NCBI RefSeq assembly: GCF_902859735.1
Contig: NZ_CADIJY010000023.1
Location: 1 to 62,893 of the forward strand
Length of the DNA: 62,893 bases
Reading direction: 5' to 3'
From: Achromobacter aegrifaciens
Lineage (GTDB): Bacteria > Pseudomonadota > Gammaproteobacteria > Burkholderiales > Burkholderiaceae_B
Below the pieces are notes generated by a model. The model made no database searches. It had not been told where the DNA came from and was given only the letters and a program-made list of their open reading frames with translations. The first letter of the stretch is position 1. Each line of letters begins with the position of its first letter. Shown here one piece after another: positions 56,888-62,893 of this stretch. The position numbers and the translations under genes were made by a program.

Positions 56888-57502
56888 ATGACCGACACCG
56901 CAACCTCCGCGCGCCTCTACCTTGCCTCCGCCAGTCCCCGGCGGCGCGAGCTGCTGACCCAGGTCGGCCTGGCCCACGAAGTCCTGCTCGTACCCGCCCC
57001 GCCGGGCGAGGACGAACCCCAACATCCCGGCGAAAGCGCCGCCGACTATGTCCAGCGCACTGCGCGCGACAAGGCCCTGCGCGGACGCGACTGGATGCTC
57101 AGCCAGGACCTGCCGCAACTGCCGCTGCTGGCCGCCGACACCACGGTCATCCTGGCGGGCGCAGTACTGGGCAAACCGGCCGACCGCGACGACGCCATGC
57201 GCATTCTGCGCGCGCTGTCCGGCTCCGCCCACGAAGTGCACACCGCCGTCGCCGTCTGGACTGGAAACCAGTTGCTGGAGGCCGTGTCCATCACCGAGGT
57301 CCGCATGCGCGCGCTGACGGATGAGGAACTCGGCCGCTACTGCGACAGCGGCGAGCCCTACGGCAAGGCGGGCGCCTATGGCATCCAGGGCCTGGCGGGC
57401 ACGTTCGTTTCGCATATCGCCGGCAGCTATACCGGCGTGATGGGCCTGCCCTTGTTCGAAACTGCAAACCTGTTGCGCGCGGCAGGGATACAGGTGCCCT
57501 GA
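56888..57502 (+). CDS. maf: Maf-family nucleoside triphosphate pyrophosphatase
   Basis: The 204-residue protein has the Maf opening YLASASPRRRELLTQVGL, the DTTV motif (AADTTVILAG) with catalytic aspartate, and the GEPYGKAGAYGIQGLAG block. YhdE- and YceF-type Maf proteins hydrolyse dTTP, UTP or modified nucleotides. The last gene of the plus-strand run is followed by a bidirectional terminator. Confidence 0.95.
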   Translation: MTDTATSARLYLASASPRRRELLTQVGLAHEVLLVPAPPGEDEPQHPGESAADYVQRTARDKALRGRDWMLSQDLPQLPLLAADTTVILAGAVLGKPADRDDAMRILRALSGSAHEVHTAVAVWTGNQLLEAVSITEVRMRALTDEELGRYCDSGEPYGKAGAYGIQGLAGTFVSHIAGSYTGVMGLPLFETANLLRAAGIQVP

Positions 57503-57529
57503 AAACCGCGGCCTCCGGTCGAAAAAAAT

Positions 57530-57555
57530 CCCCCGAGACCGTCGAGGTCCGGGGG
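57530..57555. terminator. Bidirectional terminator between maf and dctA
   Basis: A 10-bp stem with one bulged A (CCCCCG+GACC, 57530-57540, with GGTC+CGGGGG, 57546-57555) is flanked by A7 upstream and T8 downstream. It can stop transcription from both convergent genes. Confidence 0.9.
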
Positions 57556-57647
57556 CTTTTTTTTCCGGCGGGCAGTCCTTCTTGCCGGGGCTTACAGCTG
57601 CATCAATAGTTGCGGCCGCCTGCAGGCAGCCGCGGATCTACGCTGTT

Positions 57648-59021
57648 TCAGCCATGCTGCAGCGGCTGGCCCATGGGTACGCCGCCAGCCCTCGGCGCTT
57701 CCTGAACCGGAGCCGCGGCAGGCACGGTCGCGGGCTGAAGGTCGCCCTCGAGCGCGGCATGCAGCTGCTCCTTATCCAGCTCCCCTTCCCAGCGCGCCAC
57801 GACCACGGCGGCAGTCGCGTTGCCGACCAGGTTGGTCAGCGCGCGGCATTCCGACATGAAGCGGTCCACGCCCAGGATCAGCGCCATGCCGGCGACCGGG
57901 ACGGAAGGCACCACCGACAGGGTTGCGGCCAGGGTGATGAAGCCTGCCCCGGTCACGCCCGCCGCGCCCTTGGAGCTCAGCATCGCCACCAGCAGCAGCA
58001 GGATCTGGTCGCCCAGCGACAGCGGAATATCGCAAGCCTGCGCGATGAACAGCGCCGCCATCGTCATGTAGATGTTGGTGCCGTCCAGGTTGAACGAGTA
58101 GCCGGTGGGCACGACCAACCCGACCACCGACTTCGAGCAGCCGGCGCGTTCCATCTTCTGCATCAGCGTGGGCAACGCGGCTTCGGACGAACTGGTGCCC
58201 AGCACCAGCAGCAGCTCTTCGCGGATGTAGCGCACCAGCTTCAGGATCGAAAAGCCGTTGTAGCGCGCCACCAGGCCCAGCACCACGACCACGAACAGCA
58301 CCGAGGTTGCGTAAAACGTACCCACCAGCATCGCCAGGTTGATGACGGACTTGATGCCGTACTTGCCGATGGTGAAGGCCATCGCGCCAAACGCGCCGAT
58401 GGGCGCGGCCTTCATCAGGATGGCGACCAGCTTGAAGACGGGCTGTGCCAGGGCAGTCATGAAGTTCAGTATCGGCTGGCCGCGTTCACCCACCATGGCC
58501 AGCGAAATGCCGAACAACACCGCCACGAACAGCACCTGGAGAATGTCGCCGCCCACGAACGGACTGAAGATCGTGGTCGGGATCACGTTCATCAGGAAGC
58601 CCGTGATGGTCGAGTCATGCGCCTTGGCCACGTAGCCCGAGACCGCCTTCTCGTCCAGCGTCTTGGGGTCGATGTGCATGCCGGCGCCCGGCTGGACGAT
58701 ATGGCTGACGATCATGCCTACGATCAACGCAAGCGTGGAGAACACCAGGAAGTACAGCATGGCCTTGCCCGCCACGCGGCCGACCTTCTTCAGGTCGCTC
58801 ATCGCCGCGATGCCGGTGGCCACGGTCAGGAAGATCACCGGCGCGATGATCATCTTCACCAGCTTGATGAAGGCGTCGCCCAGCGGTTGCATCTGCTGGC
58901 CGAGCTCGGGTTTGAATGCGCCCAGCAGCACGCCCACCACGATGGCGAAAATCACCTGCACATAGAGGATTTGATAGAACTTGAGCTTGCGCGCGGGCGC
59001 GACTTGATCCACGTCGATCAT
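57648..59021 (-). CDS. dctA: C4-dicarboxylate:cation symporter DctA
   Basis: This 457-residue membrane protein of the glutamate/dicarboxylate carrier family imports succinate, fumarate and malate. Hairpin HP1 has [14 protein letters not shown], the TM7 region has [16 protein letters not shown], and HP2 has the [10 protein letters not shown] segment. The start ATG ([12 protein letters not shown]) was preferred over an upstream TTG. It is divergent from dctBD with a sigma-54 promoter and DctD-type sites between. A bidirectional terminator lies after its stop. Confidence 0.95.
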   Translation of the reverse strand: MIDVDQVAPARKLKFYQILYVQVIFAIVVGVLLGAFKPELGQQMQPLGDAFIKLVKMIIAPVIFLTVATGIAAMSDLKKVGRVAGKAMLYFLVFSTLALIVGMIVSHIVQPGAGMHIDPKTLDEKAVSGYVAKAHDSTITGFLMNVIPTTIFSPFVGGDILQVLFVAVLFGISLAMVGERGQPILNFMTALAQPVFKLVAILMKAAPIGAFGAMAFTIGKYGIKSVINLAMLVGTFYATSVLFVVVVLGLVARYNGFSILKLVRYIREELLLVLGTSSSEAALPTLMQKMERAGCSKSVVGLVVPTGYSFNLDGTNIYMTMAALFIAQACDIPLSLGDQILLLLVAMLSSKGAAGVTGAGFITLAATLSVVPSVPVAGMALILGVDRFMSECRALTNLVGNATAAVVVARWEGELDKEQLHAALEGDLQPATVPAAAPVQEAPRAGGVPMGQPLQHG

Positions 59022-59159
59022 TGGGATTGTCCCCACCAAGGCCCCTTGCTCCGGGCGGTTCAGCGCGGGCGTTGGGGCGTTATCTGTTTTCTGGCAAGCG
59101 CGTATCGCCGCAAGCCGATTTCACCCCGCAGGCAACGCCGCCGGGCTTGGCTTTACTAA

Positions 59160-59175
59160 TGCAAGAGGCGTGCCA
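59160..59175 (-). promoter_or_regulatory. Sigma-54 (RpoN) promoter of dctA
   Basis: On the minus strand TGGCAC (-24), 5 bp, then TTGCA (-12) give TGGCACGCCTCTTGCA, essentially the RpoN consensus. The dctA ATG is about 140 bp downstream. The activator DctD carries the GAFTGA motif needed to work with sigma-54. Confidence 0.9.
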
Positions 59176-59259
59176 ACATCGGCAGACCTTCCTCTTGCGC
59201 TCCAAGCCCTTGATCAAAAAAGGAATTTTTCTTCTCTCAGCGTACTGGCCCGGCCTCTA

Positions 59260-59277
59260 TTGGCGGAATTTCACACA
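59260..59277. promoter_or_regulatory. DctD-type upstream activator site 2 (weaker)
   Basis: TTGGCG-N6-CACACA has the same geometry as site 1 with an imperfect half. Its centre is 32 bp (about three helical turns) from that of site 1, so two DctD dimers could bind the same face. Confidence 0.55.
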
Positions 59278-59291
59278 AAAAAGATATAGAA

Positions 59292-59309
59292 TGTGCGAAA
59301 AACCGCACA
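59292..59309. promoter_or_regulatory. DctD-type upstream activator site 1 (perfect palindrome)
   Basis: TGTGCG-N6-CGCACA is a perfect inverted repeat of the form known for DctD binding in rhizobia. It lies about 117 bp upstream of the dctA -24 box and ends 4 bp before the dctB ATG, where a ribosome binding site would be expected. Confidence 0.75.
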
Positions 59310-59313
59310 ACCC

Positions 59314-61293
59314 ATGTCGACCCACTCCTCTCCCCGCGATGCCCGACCCGGCGTGGACCAGGCCAGAAAGCCGCGGCGCCCACGGAACACGCCTGTCTGG
59401 CCTTGGCCCTGGAAGGCCATCGCCATCCTGCTGGGTGTCGCGGTCGTCTATGGCGTACTGCACGCCGCCACGCTCTGGGCGCGCGACGGCGCGCTGAAGA
59501 ATGCCGGGGAGCAGGCACGTGTGGCAGCCCAGCTCAACGCGGCATTGCTGCGCAACAACCTGGACAAATTCAGGGCGCTGCCCTTTGTCCTGACGCGCGA
59601 TGTCGACGTACGCGCGGCGCTGCAGGGAGGCTCGCACGTGCAGATCGAATCCCTGGACGACAAGCTCGATACGTTGAGCCGCGGCGTCGGCGCATCCGCC
59701 ATCTATGTGCTGGACAAGAAGGGCCTTGCGATCGCTGCCAGCAACTGGCGTGAACCCGCCACGTTTGTCGGCGTGGACTACCAGTTTCGGCCCTATTTCC
59801 AGGGATCGGTAGCCCATGGCTCGGCCGAACACTTCGCTTTGGGCACGATCAGCCACGAAGCCGGGCTGTACTTGTCGCGACGCGTGGATGACGTCAACGG
59901 CGCCATGCTGGGCGTGGTCGTGCTGAAAGTGGATTTCCGGGACCTGGAGGCCGACTGGCGCCAGTCGGTTTCGCCCATTTTCGTCACGGACGAGCATGGC
60001 GTAGTGCTATTGGGCAGTATCTCCGACTGGCGTTTCGATGTGCTGGCTCCGCTCACCCCAGACTTGGCCCGGGCCTTGCGCAGCAGCCTGCAATTCGGCG
60101 ACGCGCCCTTTTTCCCGCTACCCTTGCGGCCGCAGCTACAAGCCATCAGCCATGGCCAGCTGGTGCGCGCCGACGTAACCCTGCCACAGATCCCCGCAGG
60201 CGCGCCGCTGGTGCACACGACGTTACCCATTGTCGAGTCCCCAGGTTGGACACTGCATCTGTTGTCGCCCGTGCAGACGGCCATCAACCAGGCTACCGCC
60301 AACGCCCAGCTGGGCGCGCTGCTTGCGCAGTGCGCGCTAGCCGCCTTGGTCGGCATCGTTCTCTTTCGCCGCCACCGCAACCGTGAGCGTGCCGAGCAGC
60401 AGGCCGCCATCCACGAACAGCTGGCCTCCCTGGTCGATGAACGCACGGCTCAGCTGCTGCAAGTCAACGAACAACTGGTCGATGAGATGGACGAGCGCCA
60501 ACGCACCGCCGCCCGTTTGCACACCATGCAAGAAGAACTGGTCCAGGCCAGCAAGCTCGCCTTGCTGGGACAGGTGGCAGCCGGCGTGGCGCACGAGATC
60601 AACCAGCCTGTCGCGGCCATACGCGCCTATGCGGACAACGCCGCCGAGTTCCTGCGCAGGCAAGATGAAGGCTCGGCGCAGGAAAACCTGGGTACCATCG
60701 CCGCGTTGACGGAGCGGATCGGCCACATCACCGGAGAATTGCGCGCCTTTTCGCGCAAGGCCGACACGTCCATCGGTCCCGCGAACCTGAAGGATTGTCT
60801 GGAGGGCGCGCTGTTGCTGGTCGCGCCGCGCGCGCGGCGCCAGGGCATCGTCCTGCAACGTCCGCCCGCGGGTCAGAATTACCGGGTGCTGGCCAATCGC
60901 ATACGGCTGGAACAGGTGCTGGTGAATCTGCTGCAAAACGCGATGGAAGCGCTGGAAGGCCGGCCCGACGGCCGCATCGTCGTGGCGCTGCAGGACCTGG
61001 GCGCGACCGTGCAGGTCTACGTCAGCGACAACGGTCCCGGCCTGTCGGCCGAGGCGCGGGCGCACCTGTTTACTCCCTTCTATACGACCAAGGCCGAAGG
61101 ACTCGGACTGGGGCTGGTCATCTGCCGCGACATCGTCACCGAATTCGGTGGCGACCTGATCGCCGCCGGCCCGGCCGATCCCGTCTTTCCCGCTCCGCAT
61201 GCCCCGGGCTGCGGAGCCATGTTCATCCTGACGTTGCGCAAGGCGTCTGGCCAGCAAAACGCTACCGAGCTACACCATGAACCGCGCTCCTGA
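59314..61293 (+). CDS. dctB: C4-dicarboxylate sensor histidine kinase DctB
   Basis: The 659-residue sensor kinase has two membrane helices (about residues 33-52 and 330-350) enclosing a periplasmic double-Cache sensor domain. After a short coiled coil come the phospho-acceptor H427 (VAHEINQP) and an ATPase domain ([29 protein letters not shown]). It senses succinate-type dicarboxylates and phosphorylates DctD. ATG 59314 was chosen; a GTG 21 bp upstream would include the DctD palindrome. No Shine-Dalgarno box precedes the ATG. It overlaps dctD by 17 bp. Confidence 0.93.
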   Translation: MSTHSSPRDARPGVDQARKPRRPRNTPVWPWPWKAIAILLGVAVVYGVLHAATLWARDGALKNAGEQARVAAQLNAALLRNNLDKFRALPFVLTRDVDVRAALQGGSHVQIESLDDKLDTLSRGVGASAIYVLDKKGLAIAASNWREPATFVGVDYQFRPYFQGSVAHGSAEHFALGTISHEAGLYLSRRVDDVNGAMLGVVVLKVDFRDLEADWRQSVSPIFVTDEHGVVLLGSISDWRFDVLAPLTPDLARALRSSLQFGDAPFFPLPLRPQLQAISHGQLVRADVTLPQIPAGAPLVHTTLPIVESPGWTLHLLSPVQTAINQATANAQLGALLAQCALAALVGIVLFRRHRNRERAEQQAAIHEQLASLVDERTAQLLQVNEQLVDEMDERQRTAARLHTMQEELVQASKLALLGQVAAGVAHEINQPVAAIRAYADNAAEFLRRQDEGSAQENLGTIAALTERIGHITGELRAFSRKADTSIGPANLKDCLEGALLLVAPRARRQGIVLQRPPAGQNYRVLANRIRLEQVLVNLLQNAMEALEGRPDGRIVVALQDLGATVQVYVSDNGPGLSAEARAHLFTPFYTTKAEGLGLGLVICRDIVTEFGGDLIAAGPADPVFPAPHAPGCGAMFILTLRKASGQQNATELHHEPRS

Positions 61294-62686
61294 ATTTCCG
61301 CCAGCCGCGCCGGCATCCATTGACGACAGCCAGCGCCAGCCGTTTTTGCCGCGTGCGGTATTCATCGACGACGACGACGAACTGCTGCGCGCCAATACGC
61401 AGACGCTGAAGCTGCACGGCATCGCCGTGGACGCGCATGCCAGCGCACGCTCTGCCCTGCCCACACTAACGCGCGATTTCGACGGCGTGGTCGTCAGCGA
61501 TATACGCATGCCCGACATGGACGGCCTGCAACTCTTCCAGCGCTTGCGGGACATAGACCCCGACATCCCCGTCATTCTGATCACCGGCCATGGCGACATC
61601 GCCACGGCCGTGCAATGCATGCGCGACGGCGCCTATGACTTCCTGGCCAAACCCTATGCCGCCGACAGGTTGATCACCGCCATCATGCACGCCGCGGAAA
61701 AGCGCCATCTCGTGCTGGAAAACCGCCGGCTGCGCGAAGCCGCGTTCGCCGTCCAGGCCGACGAGGTGCCTTTCATCGGCACGACGCCGGCCATGCAGCG
61801 CATCAAGCAAACGCTGCGGCATATCGCGGATGCCGACGTGGACGTACTGGTCGAAGGCGAGACCGGAACCGGCAAGGAAGTCGTTGCCACCGCCTTGCAT
61901 CGCCTGAGCCGCCGCAGGCACCGCGCGCTGGTCGCGATCAACTGCGGCGCCCTGCCTGAAAGCGTCATCGAAAGCGAGCTCTTCGGCCACGAGCCCGGCG
62001 CCTTCACCGGCGCCCAAAAGAAGCGTATCGGCCGGATCGAGCATGCCAGCGGCGGTACGCTATTCCTGGACGAGATCGAAAGCATGCCGCTGGCGGTGCA
62101 GGTCAAGCTGCTGCGCGTGCTCGAATCTCGCCAGATCACTCCTCTGGGCAGCAACGAAGTGCGCAATCTGGACCTGCGCGTGGTCGCCGCCACCAAGGAA
62201 GACCTGGGCAGTCCAGCCATACGCGCCAAGTTTCGCGAAGACCTGTTCTACCGCCTCAATGTGGTCACCATCCGGATTCCGCCGCTGCGTGAACGCCGCG
62301 AGGACATTCCGCTGCTGTTCGCCCACTACCTCGGCCACGCATCGCGCCGCTTCCAGCGCGACATCCCGGAAATGCCGGCGTCCATCAAACAACATCTCAT
62401 GACGCACGACTGGCCCGGCAACGTGCGTGAACTTGCGCATTTCGCCGAGCGGGTCGTGCTTGGCGTGTTGAATATCCCTGCCCCGCCAACCGCCGTGGCC
62501 CAAGACGCCGCGTCAAGCCTGCCGGAACGGATGGAGCGCTTCGAAGCACAGCTCATCCGCGAGGCACTCCAGGCGCACCAAGGCGACATCAGGGCCACCC
62601 TGGAGTTCCTGGGCATTCCGCGCAAGACCTTCTATGACAAGCTGCAGCGCCACGGCATAGACCGCCAGCAATACACGCAGCAGTAG
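61277..62686 (+). CDS. dctD: Sigma-54-dependent response regulator DctD
   Basis: The 469-residue activator has an N-terminal receiver domain (phospho-acceptor D75 in [13 protein letters not shown]135 in LAKPYA), an AAA+ domain with Walker A GETGTGKE (near residue 204), GAFTGA (251-256, contacts sigma-54) and [11 protein letters not shown] Fis-type helix-turn-helix ends the protein ([20 protein letters not shown]). It activates dctA from the palindromes at 59260-59309. Terminators follow. Confidence 0.96.
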   Translation: MNRAPEFPPAAPASIDDSQRQPFLPRAVFIDDDDELLRANTQTLKLHGIAVDAHASARSALPTLTRDFDGVVVSDIRMPDMDGLQLFQRLRDIDPDIPVILITGHGDIATAVQCMRDGAYDFLAKPYAADRLITAIMHAAEKRHLVLENRRLREAAFAVQADEVPFIGTTPAMQRIKQTLRHIADADVDVLVEGETGTGKEVVATALHRLSRRRHRALVAINCGALPESVIESELFGHEPGAFTGAQKKRIGRIEHASGGTLFLDEIESMPLAVQVKLLRVLESRQITPLGSNEVRNLDLRVVAATKEDLGSPAIRAKFREDLFYRLNVVTIRIPPLRERREDIPLLFAHYLGHASRRFQRDIPEMPASIKQHLMTHDWPGNVRELAHFAERVVLGVLNIPAPPTAVAQDAASSLPERMERFEAQLIREALQAHQGDIRATLEFLGIPRKTFYDKLQRHGIDRQQYTQQ

Positions 62687-62720
62687 GCCGTTCAGCGCCC
62701 AGATTGCGGCAGCAAAACAA

Positions 62721-62751
62721 AACCCCTCGCAGGATATTCCTGCGAGGGGTT
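62721..62751. terminator. Bidirectional terminator after dctD
   Basis: A perfect 14-bp stem (AACCCCTCGCAGGA and its complement) with a 3-nt loop is followed by a T run on the plus strand. An A-rich flank (62714-62722) allows function on the minus strand as a second stop for the rRNA operon. Confidence 0.9.
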
Positions 62752-62825
62752 TTTCATTGGGACTGCGGCTGGTGGTATCGCGCGAGAGATCCCGAGCGCA
62801 ATACATTCGGTCGCCACAAAGACAA

Positions 62826-62852
62826 AACCCCACAGGGGTTACCTGTGGGGTT
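62826..62852 (-). terminator. Terminator of the rRNA operon
   Basis: An 11-bp perfect stem (AACCCCACAGG with CCTGTGGGGTT) has a 5-nt loop. On the minus strand it is followed by TTTTG. It lies 13 bp after the 5S rRNA 3' end. Confidence 0.88.
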
Positions 62853-62865
62853 CTGCGGAATAAAA

Positions 62866-62893
62866 GCTTGACGATGACCTACTTTCACAGACG
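62866..62893 (-). rRNA. rrf: 5S ribosomal RNA, 3' end only (partial)
   Basis: The last 28 bases read on the minus strand GTCTGTGAAAGTAGGTCATCGTCAAGC, with the GTGAAAGTAGGTCATCGTC core of the 3' arm of betaproteobacterial 5S rRNA. The rest of the gene, and presumably 23S and 16S, lies beyond the right edge of the window. Confidence 0.85.

Noticed and set aside
57582-59159. A plus-strand frame of 525 codons opposite dctA
   Set aside because: It is antisense to dctA, with a His/Gln/Asp-rich translation.

Overview
The window is GC-rich (roughly two thirds G+C) and looks like a chromosomal segment from a betaproteobacterium of the Alcaligenaceae, most like Achromobacter or its Bordetella relatives. 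This rests on the flavour of the proteins (ParC, ParE, Rho, GlnE, PurD, HemF, RsfS and RlmH), on an ectoine cluster led by a MarR gene, and on a 5S rRNA end at the right edge. No insertion sequence, prophage, integrase or CRISPR array was seen.

Left part (1-18.8 kb). A truncated lipoprotein gene is followed by a D-amino-acid dehydrogenase / UgpB-like pair, a ferredoxin-reductase-like flavoprotein and panD, all on the minus strand. Facing right is the guanidinium exporter gene sugE/gdx, whose leader carries a two-hairpin guanidine-II (mini-ykkC) riboswitch. A MOSC protein and the complete ectR-ectA-ectB-ectC-ectD operon follow, with a recognisable promoter and an overlapping palindromic operator. 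Next come a plus-strand RpiR regulator / class III aminotransferase / TAXI-TRAP transporter block and a TetR-DUF418 pair.

Centre (18.8-33.2 kb). These are housekeeping genes: parE-ycxB-like-parC (topoisomerase IV with a membrane protein gene between the subunits), trxA, rho, a YhdP-like giant envelope protein, glnE and queH.

Catabolic island (33.2-40.2 kb). This is an aromatic amine dehydrogenase operon: a FeaB-like aldehyde dehydrogenase, an outer-membrane protein, then aauB, aauE, aauD, aauA and a small cytochrome c, with a FeaR-like AraC regulator downstream. Amines such as tyramine or phenylethylamine would be oxidised in the periplasm by the tryptophan tryptophylquinone (TTQ) enzyme. 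The aldehyde would be oxidised to an arylacetate and the electrons passed to cytochrome.

Right part (40.4-62.9 kb). A quinone oxidoreductase and two EamA transporters precede a MarR-controlled EmrAB-type efflux operon with twin operators. A WaaZ-like LPS gene, a tartrate/malate dehydrogenase and a HerA-like ATPase precede a housekeeping run on the plus strand (yebC, purD, hemF, nadD, rsfS, rlmH, maf). Last is a C4-dicarboxylate system: dctA with a near-consensus sigma-54 promoter, divergent from dctB-dctD, with two DctD-type palindromes between them. The window ends in the 3' end of a minus-strand 5S rRNA gene preceded by its terminator.
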